Below are positions 6,499 to 14,183 of a DNA stretch of 19,622 nt, piece after piece. Origin of the DNA: Clostridiales bacterium (GTDB taxonomy: Bacteria; Bacillota; Clostridia; Lachnospirales; Lachnospiraceae); NCBI GenBank assembly GCA_021204765.1, contig JAJPYU010000189.1:1-19622 (forward strand), in the 5' to 3' direction. The position numbers were made by a program, and so were the translations under genes. Positions within the stretch are counted from its first letter, which is position 1. Every line of letters starts with the position of its first letter. The notes under the pieces were generated by a model. That model worked only from the letters and a program-made list of their open reading frames with translations, made no database searches and was not told the DNA's origin.

Positions 6499-7050
6499 CC
6501 TGTCTGTCCCTGGCAGCATTCAGGATCCAGGCAATCCCTGCGGCACTGCGCTCTGCGGCCTCTCGGTAATGATTTCCGGGATTTAGGACAAAAACAGTGT
6601 TTAAACCCTGATCTGAGTAAAGTGAGTGGATCGCCTCGGTATTTTCCTGAACATATTTAAGATATTGATTGTTGGTTTTGCATTCTTTGTTCCCTAAAGA
6701 AAAATATACGCATTCCGGGTGAGCCATCATGTCATGAGTGTTGATGTAATCTACGATCCCAGGGAACCAGAGGGATCCGGACATGCTGGCTGCACGTGAA
6801 AAGATGTCTGTCCGGTAGAGGGAATACACGGCAAAAAGCCCTGCCAGGGAATATCCCAGGGTGCCATATCGTGGTCCCATTCCAGCCTGCTGATCACCAC
6901 CAGTGTGCAGTCAGGGCATTTCAAATCTGCCATTGCCCGACAGATCTGCTTGTCGTTCGGGAAAACTGAGTTCAGATAAATGACCGGCCGGTCATTGCCT
7001 GCTGCCGGGAATACAGATATATTTTTCCCTTTAATTGTAAAAGTAGCCAT
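6494..7050 (-). pseudogene. Enterochelin-esterase-like alpha/beta hydrolase, internal deletion and frameshift
   Basis: Two consecutive minus-strand frames are two parts of one esterase of the Fes/IroE/BesA kind (PF00756), enzymes that hydrolyse trilactone siderophores or similar esters. The first part (ATG at 7048-7050, about 68 residues) has the start of the fold and ends around HDMAPWDIP. The second part, in another frame, starts at GYSLAGL, the GxSxG nucleophile motif, and runs through SMSGSLWFPG to GNHYREAAE, where the catalytic His lies, stopping at 6494. About 50-60 residues between PWDIP and the nucleophile elbow are missing. The switch occurs at bases 6846-6857, where one DNA string encodes both DIP and YSL. 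No intact product is possible. Confidence 0.75.
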
Positions 7051-7164
7051 AATGAACGCCTGCCTTTCCTGCAAAATTCTATCAGGATTGCTGTTTGTTA
7101 GCAAGCTATTTAATCATCGCTGCCCTTATATATTTTAACTCTGGTATCTTTTAATTATTTTTCT

Positions 7165-7194
7165 GGTTAATCGGACAGCGGGATATGTTATTAT
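7165..7194 (+). promoter_or_regulatory. Possible extended -10 promoter for the downstream hypothetical gene
   Basis: The AT-rich gap 7051-7295 separates the esterase remnant from the next gene. It contains TGTTATTAT (7186-7194), an extended -10 (TG, one base, TATTAT) with only a weak -35 around 7166-7171. I see nothing else defined in this gap; a promoter for the minus-strand esterase would also have lain here. Confidence 0.3.
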
Positions 7195-7295
7195 TGTAAT
7201 GACAGAATAAACGCGGCATGGGAGGAGGAGCATGTATCGCCTGACTCCTGGTGGACAGGACGATCGTGGAATGCGGGGAAACGAAGGAGCAGATC

Positions 7296-7964
7296 ATGGC
7301 AATACTGATCATCATAATAATTTTAGTTTTGATCTTTGCAACCGTCATTTTATTCAGGATCAGGCATTCCGGACTATATTCCAAACCAGAGGGAGAGGAT
7401 ACGCAGCCTGAAAAAGAAGCTGTCGGCAGGGATAATACAGAGGAAGAAGATCGCGGCGTACATTCCTTTACAGCATCAAAAAGGGAGACGGATGCCGCCA
7501 GAAATATTTCCCTGGAGGACGAAGCTTTGTACAGCAGGTGTCTTCCCGCTACAGATAATACTTCTGCGGTCAGGGACTTAAGAAAACGTATCTGTGCAGA
7601 GTCAGGGATACAGCCGACTCCGGAAATGATGACCTGTGCAATATTGTCACAGAAAGGCAGGATCCCTTATGAAATGGAGTGGGGCTGCTATCAGACTACC
7701 CGCACTGAGCCGTGTCGTGAGTACAGGAATGTTGAGAGTAAATTTTTAAAATGGCTGGATACAGAGCTGATCCGTAATGGGATGTACACCAATATAAAGT
7801 ATCTGCCTGAGGATATATTCATCGACTCTGAGGCAAGGCCTGTTCAGGAAATCAATGTGCCGGGGATGGGAAAATATTACTGGTCCCGAGACCAGATATA
7901 TTTCAGCACACTGACGATGATCACTTATCCGTATAAATATGATGCGCCATATAACGACTATTAA
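7296..7964 (+). CDS. Hypothetical N-terminally membrane-anchored protein
   Basis: I do not recognise this family. The ATG at 7296 is chosen because AAGGAG lies 6 bases before it and the protein then starts directly with a hydrophobic helix (residues 2-20, rich in Ile and Leu) followed by RIRH. That is a typical single-pass anchor with the body inside the cell. A charged, Glu-rich low-complexity linker covers about 30-70. A compact C-terminal domain (about 90-222) is rich in Tyr and Trp and ends in KYDAPYNDY. Length is 222 residues. It stands alone, with a structured repeat right behind it. No function can be given. Confidence 0.7.
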   Translation: MAILIIIIILVLIFATVILFRIRHSGLYSKPEGEDTQPEKEAVGRDNTEEEDRGVHSFTASKRETDAARNISLEDEALYSRCLPATDNTSAVRDLRKRICAESGIQPTPEMMTCAILSQKGRIPYEMEWGCYQTTRTEPCREYRNVESKFLKWLDTELIRNGMYTNIKYLPEDIFIDSEARPVQEINVPGMGKYYWSRDQIYFSTLTMITYPYKYDAPYNDY

Positions 7965-8008
7965 TAGAAAGATGGCGATAAAACCTCTGGCCGGATCTTA
8001 ACAGAAAG

Positions 8009-8071
8009 GAAAAGTTATTTTTCACTCCCGCACCAAGCACTTCGCTGCTGGTGAGGGAAGAACGAGTAAAT
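8009..8071 (+). repeat. Structured intergenic repeat B, copy 1
   Basis: Starts GAAAAGTTATTTTTCA and contains a hairpin: CACCA, a bulged A, GCA, loop CTTCGC, then TGC and TGGTG (8031-8053). CCC and GGG flank it, and the element ends near GAGTAAA. A similar element lies at 17015-17077 in the same orientation, also just behind a plus-strand gene. The stem bases differ but still pair (CAC/GTG here, CGC/GCG there). Confidence 0.65.
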
Positions 8072-8117
8072 TGTGCCAAAACAAGGAAAAGCCGGGGCAT
8101 TGCCAGTAAACTGAAAC

Positions 8118-9083
8118 TTACCGGAAATCACAGGCGGCTTTGAGACCGTAGGCAGGCTTTGCCGCCAGGGCGGCGCGGTTTATCGCGCGGGCCATGCACT
8201 GTGTTGCGAGCGCTCCGACGGCATCGGCACCCACTGTCACTTCAGCTGTAGTCATCACAAATATGGTGTCTCCGTCAGCGCTGGTATGGACCGGGCGGAT
8301 CGCCTGTGCGTATCCGTTATGGGCGATGGCGGCCAGCTTATTGCACTGGCATTTGTCAAGCTTCGCATTGGTGATCACGCAGCCTATAGTGGTGTTGCCT
8401 CTCCACAGGGAGCGGTTGTCCTCGATTTCCCTGTACATTGCTGCTTCGGTATCAGCGAATCCGCTCTTATCATCATTTAAAAGTCCGGCAATGATCTGTC
8501 TGCTGTCATAATCTATGACATCGCCCAGGGCGTTTACCGCAACGATCGCCGCCATCTGCACGGGGCCGGCTTCCACAGCGTAGATTCCCAGGCCGCTTTT
8601 CATCATTCCGTCCTCTCCATGGAATTTCCCGACGGTGGCGCCTGTCCCTGCACCCACATTGCCCTCTTTTGGCTCTGTGCCGGTACAGGCATTCTGACAG
8701 GCGGCATATCCCATCGCCTTGTCCGGACGGCATCTTGAATCGACAAGCTCCAGGTCAAACAGGGACGCGCCGCACACAATGGGCACCAGACCATAGCCTG
8801 TATCGAATCCTGCTTTGCGCTCCTCCAGAAACTGCATGGCGCCGTCACCTGCCTCGAGTCCGAAAGCGCTGCCGCCGGAGAGCATGACACAATTGATCTG
8901 CTGCACGGTATTTACCGGTCGAAGGAGCTCGGTCTCCCGTGATGCGGGGCTGCCTCCGCGCACGTCAACGCCTGCAAAGGCCCCCTGCTCGCATATGATA
9001 GCCGTGCATCCTGTGGCATGGGCCTCATCCTGCGCATGGCCTATCTTAAAACCTCTGATCTGAGATACCGGAATCTGCTTCAT
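8118..9083 (-). CDS. P1-family (DmpA-like, S58) peptidase
   Basis: An Ntn-type aminopeptidase/amidase family that activates itself by internal cleavage; known members act on D-amino-acid or beta-amino-acid peptides. The conserved path is clear: DVRGGSPA at 41-48, LSGGSAFGLEA at 69-79, and NVGAGTGATVGK at 143-154. The presumed cleavage site is GNTTIG at 230-235, where N231/T232 would leave Thr as the new N-terminal nucleophile. (Residue numbers count from the first of two ATGs, at 9086.) The second ATG (9083) fits GGAGG better (7 bases), so I use it, giving 321 residues. It follows the OPT transporter gene by 51 bases, suggesting peptide import coupled to hydrolysis. Confidence 0.85.
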   Translation of the reverse strand: MKQIPVSQIRGFKIGHAQDEAHATGCTAIICEQGAFAGVDVRGGSPASRETELLRPVNTVQQINCVMLSGGSAFGLEAGDGAMQFLEERKAGFDTGYGLVPIVCGASLFDLELVDSRCRPDKAMGYAACQNACTGTEPKEGNVGAGTGATVGKFHGEDGMMKSGLGIYAVEAGPVQMAAIVAVNALGDVIDYDSRQIIAGLLNDDKSGFADTEAAMYREIEDNRSLWRGNTTIGCVITNAKLDKCQCNKLAAIAHNGYAQAIRPVHTSADGDTIFVMTTAEVTVGADAVGALATQCMARAINRAALAAKPAYGLKAACDFR

Positions 9084-9134
9084 CATTACGCCTCCAAAAA
9101 GAAAAAATGCTGTGATGTCAAATATACTGATACC

Positions 9135-10781
9135 TTAACCTGCCATCAGGATTGAGATGGCCTGTATAATGGCGATCACCACTCCTATGAAGCCTTCGCC
9201 GGCCAGCAGCCCGGATGCCACTACCGTACCGGTGCTCTTCTCAGAAAATTTGGGGGCAGCCTTCTGAACAACGAAACGAAGGGCTCCTCCGACAAACCCT
9301 GTGAAAGACAGATAAAACGGAAGGTAAATACCCAGTCCCAGCATGGTAAACTTCGGGGTGATAAAGTAAACAATAATGGAAATGATAAGCGCACCCACGA
9401 ATACGCGGATATTTGCGATGCCGCCCACAACGGAGGCAACAGCCGCCGCCTGCGCTGCCGGGAACATGTCGCTGCCGAAGATCCCTCCGCCGTAGGCCTT
9501 AACCAGCAGCAGCATCACACCCACCGCGACCACGGCACCGATGATACCGCCGATCATATCGCCGTACCACTGGGCTTTGGGATCGGTTTTAAGGATGCTC
9601 CCGGATTTGAAGTCGTTCATGATATCGCCTGTAAGACCTGCGGCGACGGCAATGATAGCGGCTATGAACACAGCCTGGGTGACGGTGAGTCCGCAACAGT
9701 ATTTGGCGATAGCCATAATAAAGATGCCGAACACTTCCATCGGGTTGATCCCCGACTGCCCAACGCACTGCGCAGACATGGCTGTTGTGAGCCATGCCCC
9801 GAGGAGTGTGATGATCACAGCGACGATGGGGAGATCCAGCACAAAGATAAAGAGGATCGCCAGGGCAAGGATCACAAACGGCGCCCAGCGCATGGAAACT
9901 ATGGCATCGCCGGCCTGGCCTTTCTTAAACATTCCGCCGAAAATGGATTTTGCTCTGGGAATGATCTCCTTCGCAGTGATGGCTATTCCCACGCCGACCA
10001 TCCAGCCAAGTCCCATGGAGCTCTTGATACCGGCAGCCGTGGCCGCATCCCACAATCCGGACATTTGTCCGACCATGAGGATACCCACATCGCCGATCAG
10101 GGCGCCGATGAACCATACCGTTATCGTAGCCGGTCCGATCAGATAGCCCACGGCCACCATCATGGGAGACCACCACATGCCGGCGCTGGAACCGTATTTC
10201 GCCATGAAATTAAAGCTTGTGAGGGAGGGAACCTTTCCGAATCCGTCGCGCAGCACCGTCCATACTCCCGCGGCTGCAAGGGAACCGAACAGAGCCTTGG
10301 TCTGGGAGCCGCCCTCATCGCCGACGACAACCAGTTCCGCCGCCGCCTGGCCCATAGCGTAGGGCATGTCCGCATCCTCGATGAAGTGTTTGCGCAGCAG
10401 CGATGTAAAGATAAGGCCCAGAACAGTCCCGCCCAGAGTGATCAGCATGATCTGCAGCACTTTAAATTCCGCGTCGGGATTCAGGATAAATATGCCGGGA
10501 ATAGTGAACGCGAGGCCTCCGGCCACCATGGAACCGGCGGACATGGCTGTGTGAGTCACATTGATCTCATTGACATTCGTATTCCCCAGAGCTTTTAAGG
10601 AAAACATGGAAACCAGTGTGACGAACATTATCGGCCAGGGCAGTGATGAGGCCTTGAGGGCCACAAAGGTGGATGAGCAGGTCAGTATGATCGAGCCGAT
10701 CGCGCCTATTACGATTCCCCTTACAGTAAACTGGCCCCTGAAAGAAGTAGCGTGTTTTACATTGCTTGTGTCAATTTTCAT
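9135..10781 (-). CDS. OPT-family oligopeptide transporter
   Basis: An integral membrane protein of 548 residues with about 14 hydrophobic helices, typical of the OPT (oligopeptide/yellow-stripe) family of proton-coupled symporters. The motif MGQAAAELVVVGDEGG after helix 4 is characteristic of bacterial members. I place the start at 10779-10781 (MKIDTSNVKHATSFRGQ) because GGGGAG lies 9 bases before it; the open frame extends 24 codons upstream without a ribosome binding site. It is the first gene of a two-gene minus-strand unit with the P1 peptidase, and is divergent from the phloroglucinol genes. The substrate is probably small peptides, but this is inferred only from the family and its neighbour. 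Confidence 0.87.
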   Translation of the reverse strand: MKIDTSNVKHATSFRGQFTVRGIVIGAIGSIILTCSSTFVALKASSLPWPIMFVTLVSMFSLKALGNTNVNEINVTHTAMSAGSMVAGGLAFTIPGIFILNPDAEFKVLQIMLITLGGTVLGLIFTSLLRKHFIEDADMPYAMGQAAAELVVVGDEGGSQTKALFGSLAAAGVWTVLRDGFGKVPSLTSFNFMAKYGSSAGMWWSPMMVAVGYLIGPATITVWFIGALIGDVGILMVGQMSGLWDAATAAGIKSSMGLGWMVGVGIAITAKEIIPRAKSIFGGMFKKGQAGDAIVSMRWAPFVILALAILFIFVLDLPIVAVIITLLGAWLTTAMSAQCVGQSGINPMEVFGIFIMAIAKYCCGLTVTQAVFIAAIIAVAAGLTGDIMNDFKSGSILKTDPKAQWYGDMIGGIIGAVVAVGVMLLLVKAYGGGIFGSDMFPAAQAAAVASVVGGIANIRVFVGALIISIIVYFITPKFTMLGLGIYLPFYLSFTGFVGGALRFVVQKAAPKFSEKSTGTVVASGLLAGEGFIGVVIAIIQAISILMAG

Positions 10782-10883
10782 GTCAATTCTCACTCCCCGG
10801 TCAAAAATTAATGTCTGTTTCATTATAATGCCATTATATGAAGCATGTGTCAATCATCTTATACTATAGAAAGCAGATACACA

Positions 10884-10917
10884 AAACCTCGGGGCCTTTT
10901 TCGCGGAAAAGAGGTTT
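10884..10917. other. Hairpin in the divergent OPT/SDR intergenic region
   Basis: AAACCTC (10884-10890) pairs with GAGGTTT (10911-10917), and TTTTC with GAAAA inside. It lies about 100 bases upstream of the OPT start, in a 405-base gap (10782-11186) that is otherwise AT-rich and without genes. Besides this hairpin and the promoter at 11037-11065 I see no further clear elements. Confidence 0.4.
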
Positions 10918-11036
10918 CTGATGGGAAACAGCATAAGCTCTGCGGGAAATCGTCCAATTTTTTAGACTTTTTTTTGATTTTTTATAAAAATATAATTGAG
11001 TTTCTATAAAGTTACTAAATAACATTATTGTAGGTA

Positions 11037-11065
11037 TTGCATAAAAAGCGGGCTTGTTTTATACT
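11037..11065 (+). promoter_or_regulatory. Promoter of the phloroglucinol gene cluster
   Basis: TTGCAT (11037-11042), 17-base spacer, TATACT (11060-11065): near-consensus sigma-A spacing and hexamers in very AT-rich surroundings. The leader to the first ATG would be about 115 bases. No obvious palindromic operator overlaps it. Confidence 0.7.
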
Positions 11066-11186
11066 TTAATTGATAAATTTTCGCCAATGTGGTATTTGCT
11101 GCATGGTTCCCTGTTTCGGTTTCATACGCTGTATCTGAGTCGGCGTTTTTGAAATAAATACATCATTTATAAGGAGGATTCTTAAA

Positions 11187-11990
11187 ATGGGAAATTTAGT
11201 TAAGCTGGAGAAAGACTATGTTGAGAACATGTTCTCCATCAAGGGAAGAGTTGCTCTGGTGACAGGGGCTACAGGAGCTCTGGGCAAGACCATCGCCAAG
11301 GCATACGGCTACCTGGGAGCCAAGGTCATGCTCACCGGCCGTAATGGGAAGAAGCTGGAGGCTCTGGTAGATGAGTTCAAGGCTGAGGGTATCGACTGTG
11401 CATACGCCACCGCTGATCCGGCACAGGTAGACCAGGTCGAGGCTCTGATCAAGACCACCGTTGACACCTACGGCGAGATCAATATCCTGGCCATCGCTCA
11501 CGGTTACAATAAGCCTCAGAACATCCTGGATCAGTCCGTAGAGGATTGGCAGTATATTATGGATGCTGACTGCAAGTCCGTGTACATCGTCCTGAAATAC
11601 GTGGCACAGCAGATGGTTGCCCAGGGCAAGGGCGGTGCCATCGTGGTCGTCACCTCCCAGAGGTCAAAGCGCGGCATGGCCGGCTATACCGGATACTGCA
11701 CCTCCAAGGGCGGCGCTGACCTGATGATCTCCTCCATGGCCTGCGATCTGACCGCACAGTATGGCATCCGCGTGAATTCCATCCTGCCCACTGTATTCCG
11801 CAGCGAGCTGACTGAGTGGATGTTCGATCCCGATTCTGAGGTATATAAGAACTTCCTTAAGAGACAGCCTATCGGACGTCTGGGCGAGCCTGATGATTTC
11901 GTCGGCATGGCTGTATATCTTGCATCCGATGCTTCCAAGTTCATGACCGGCGGCAACTACGACTGCTCCGGCGGATATCTGGTCTGCTAG
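11187..11990 (+). CDS. SDR oxidoreductase, probable phloroglucinol reductase (PGR)
   Basis: Classical short-chain dehydrogenase of 267 residues: nucleotide motif TGATGALG at 26-33, AHG at 104-106 in place of the usual NAG, catalytic S157, Y170 and K174 (YCTSK). Family members include gluconate 5-dehydrogenase and FabG-like enzymes, so the fold alone does not fix the substrate. The three following genes match the other enzymes of anaerobic phloroglucinol degradation, in which an NADPH-dependent SDR reduces phloroglucinol to dihydrophloroglucinol; I assign that role from context. The start has AAGGAGG 9 bases before it. Codons are strongly biased to C-ending forms, as in highly expressed catabolic genes. 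Confidence 0.78.
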   Translation: MGNLVKLEKDYVENMFSIKGRVALVTGATGALGKTIAKAYGYLGAKVMLTGRNGKKLEALVDEFKAEGIDCAYATADPAQVDQVEALIKTTVDTYGEINILAIAHGYNKPQNILDQSVEDWQYIMDADCKSVYIVLKYVAQQMVAQGKGGAIVVVTSQRSKRGMAGYTGYCTSKGGADLMISSMACDLTAQYGIRVNSILPTVFRSELTEWMFDPDSEVYKNFLKRQPIGRLGEPDDFVGMAVYLASDASKFMTGGNYDCSGGYLVC

Positions 11991-12102
11991 GACTGTTACT
12001 GTTCACGCTTTATCCGGGACAGCTATATGGATGCTTCAAGCTTGCCTGAAAGCATACAGATAACTGTACTGATGCTGAGTGAACCTATAGGAGGAAAATA
12101 TT

Positions 12103-13050
12103 ATGGCAAAGCTTAAAAATTATCTGGTCTGCGGCGGCGGAATGATGGGCAGCGCCATCGCTCAGATCCTGGCGGGATTGGACGGCGCACATATCACCGT
12201 CTATGATGTCTATCCCGTGGATATCGAGGCGAAGGTTCGTCTGAACACGAAGCTGTTGGTGGAGAAAGGCGTCATCACCGAAGCTGACGTGGACGCTATC
12301 CTCTCAAAGATCAGCTTCACCCAGGATATGCACAGCGAGGGAGTGGCGAATGCCGAGATGGTCGTCGAGTGTGTACTGGAGGATATGGAGCTTAAACAGA
12401 ATCTCTTCGCACAGTTAGAGGAGGTAGTCTCCACCGATACCATTTTCTGTACCAACACTTCCGTTATGAGCCCCACCGAGATCGCTGCGAAGTGCCAGCA
12501 CAAGGAGCGCCTCTGCGGTACACATTTCTGGAATCCTGCATTCCTCATTCCCCTGGTTGAGGTGGTTAAGACTGAGTATACTCTTGACTGTGTTGCCGAC
12601 ACCGTCATGGAGATCCTCACCGAGGCCGGCAAGCAGCCTTGCCTCTGCAAGAGGGATGTCCCGGGTTTCATCGCCAACCGTATGCAGCACGCTCTCTGGC
12701 GTGAGGCCATCGCTATCGTGGACGAGGGCATCGCCGATGCCGAGACAGTGGATAAGGCCTGCAAGACCAGCTTCGGCCTGAGGCTGCCTTACCTGCCGCC
12801 CCTTGTGAATTCCGACATGGTGGGCACGCAGCTTACCTGGAATATCCACAGCTACGTGCTGGAGCATCTGGCTGATAATCACGAGCCCTCACCTATCCTG
12901 AAGACTATGCTGGATGAGGGTAAGCTGGGCTTTCGGGCCGAGCCGGTGGACGGAAAGCGTACAGGCTTCATGTCCTACACCGATGAGGAGATTGCGGAGA
13001 TTAATTCAGGACTCAATGAGTATCTTATCAAGATGCTCTATGACAAATGA
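12103..13050 (+). CDS. 3-hydroxyacyl-CoA dehydrogenase-family enzyme, probable 3-hydroxy-5-oxohexanoate dehydrogenase
   Basis: A two-domain NAD-dependent dehydrogenase of 315 residues. The Rossmann motif GGGMMGS is at 11-17, acidic D35 ends beta-2 (NAD preference), THFWNP with H141 and PLVEVV with E153 give the catalytic His-Glu pair, and VPGFIANR at 186-193 leads into the helical C-terminal domain. PLVEVV and LPYLPPLVNSD resemble the carnitine-dehydrogenase/lambda-crystallin branch, which acts on free hydroxy acids, more than Hbd, which acts on CoA esters. In the proposed pathway it oxidises (S)-3-hydroxy-5-oxohexanoate to triacetate. AGGAGG lies 8 bases before the start. It is 112 bases behind the SDR gene; the gap has short GTTCAC/GTGAAC arms (12001-12006, 12079-12084). 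Confidence 0.8.
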   Translation: MAKLKNYLVCGGGMMGSAIAQILAGLDGAHITVYDVYPVDIEAKVRLNTKLLVEKGVITEADVDAILSKISFTQDMHSEGVANAEMVVECVLEDMELKQNLFAQLEEVVSTDTIFCTNTSVMSPTEIAAKCQHKERLCGTHFWNPAFLIPLVEVVKTEYTLDCVADTVMEILTEAGKQPCLCKRDVPGFIANRMQHALWREAIAIVDEGIADAETVDKACKTSFGLRLPYLPPLVNSDMVGTQLTWNIHSYVLEHLADNHEPSPILKTMLDEGKLGFRAEPVDGKRTGFMSYTDEEIAEINSGLNEYLIKMLYDK

Positions 13051-13155
13051 TACACAGGGATTGCGAGAGCTCTAAGAGCGGAGCGATCCGTGAGTATCAG
13101 TTATGTAAGATATGTATATGCATATAAATATAAAATTTTTTAGGAGGATACTACA

Positions 13156-14166
13156 ATGGGAAAGAAAGTTTGGGTTGACCTGGCACATCCTTTCAGCGCG
13201 GAGATTCCCCGCTGGCCTTACTTTGACAAACCGGTGATCGACAGTGCGCATTCAATGGCAAAGGGCGGAGTGCTGACACAGTACATCGGCTGCACCATGC
13301 ACACCGGCACACACTGCGACGCTCCCCGTCACGTCATGGAGCGTGAGTTCGACGGCAGAAGGGCTCGTTACACCCACGAGATGCCTGTGGACGCTTACAC
13401 CGGCGAGGCTGTATGCCTTGACCTTCACTTCGTGAAGCGCTGGGAGCTGATCACTTCCGAGCATCTTGAAAAAGCCTGCCGCAACATGGGGATCGATCCT
13501 GATTCCGATTACCTTAAGGGCAAGGTTCTCTGCCTCTGCACAGGCATGCATCTGAAATTCGATGACTCCAAAGAGTACTACCATTATTCCTGCGGTACCG
13601 GCCGTGACGCCGGCATCTGGTTCGTAAAGCACGGCGTAAAGTGCGTGGCTATGGATATGCAGGCTCTTGACCATCCTCTTCACACCGCTATGGGAAATAA
13701 CGGCATGACCAGGATGAATCTGCTCGGTGCTTCCGGCAAGACCATCATCGAGGAGTTCATTGAGGAGTTCGGCGAGGAGGCCTATGCTCCTTTCGAGAAA
13801 GAGTACTACGTAAAGTACTATGGCCAGGAAGCTTACGATAAGTTCTACGGTCCCCTTGAGGCCATCGGCAACTGGGGCACCTGGGAGCCCTGCCACAAGA
13901 CCATGCTGGGCCATGGCATTGTGGGCGTTGAGAATCTGGGCGGCGACCTGGAGAAGGTCTGCGGCAAAGAGTTCGAGTTCTTCTGCTTCCCGCTTCGCTG
14001 GTACATGGGCGACGGCTCAATGGCCCGCTGCGTGGCACGCATCGATGAGGATGACTTGAACGATGTACCGGAGAGGACTTACATGTACTGCGGTACCGGC
14101 TGCCAGGACAGGGAGCACTACGGATTCCTGGACTATGAGAAGTTTGCGGCTGATCCTCAGATATAA
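13156..14166 (+). CDS. Cyclase-family metal hydrolase, probable dihydrophloroglucinol cyclohydrolase
   Basis: Belongs to the cyclase/kynurenine-formamidase-like family of metal-dependent hydrolases. The signature HxGTHxDxPxH is intact as HTGTHCDAPRH at 49-59. D151 in GRDAG and the H173 region (ALDHPLH) fit further metal or catalytic sites. At 336 residues it is longer than the usual 210-260. The extra length includes an acidic, Tyr-rich segment at about 198-235 before the conserved end (HGIVGVENLGG, FFCFPLRW). In the proposed route it hydrolyses the ring of dihydrophloroglucinol to 3-hydroxy-5-oxohexanoate. TAGGAGG precedes the ATG. The gap before it holds a small hairpin (GCTC/GAGC inside GGAT/ATCC). 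Confidence 0.8.
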   Translation: MGKKVWVDLAHPFSAEIPRWPYFDKPVIDSAHSMAKGGVLTQYIGCTMHTGTHCDAPRHVMEREFDGRRARYTHEMPVDAYTGEAVCLDLHFVKRWELITSEHLEKACRNMGIDPDSDYLKGKVLCLCTGMHLKFDDSKEYYHYSCGTGRDAGIWFVKHGVKCVAMDMQALDHPLHTAMGNNGMTRMNLLGASGKTIIEEFIEEFGEEAYAPFEKEYYVKYYGQEAYDKFYGPLEAIGNWGTWEPCHKTMLGHGIVGVENLGGDLEKVCGKEFEFFCFPLRWYMGDGSMARCVARIDEDDLNDVPERTYMYCGTGCQDREHYGFLDYEKFAADPQI

Positions 14167-14183
14167 TCAGAAAGGATAAAGTT

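Noticed and set aside
6361..6660. A 99-codon plus-strand open frame after ssrA.
   Set aside because: It covers palindromes and the antisense of the esterase remnant, and no family is recognisable.
7232..7411. A 59-codon open frame with GGAGGAGG upstream, overlapping the hypothetical membrane protein gene.
   Set aside because: The translation is low-complexity and out of frame with the better supported gene at 7296. A leader peptide cannot be excluded but has no support.
13156..14166. Kynurenine formamidase.
   Set aside because: Same family signature, but the protein is much longer and no tryptophan catabolism gene is nearby.
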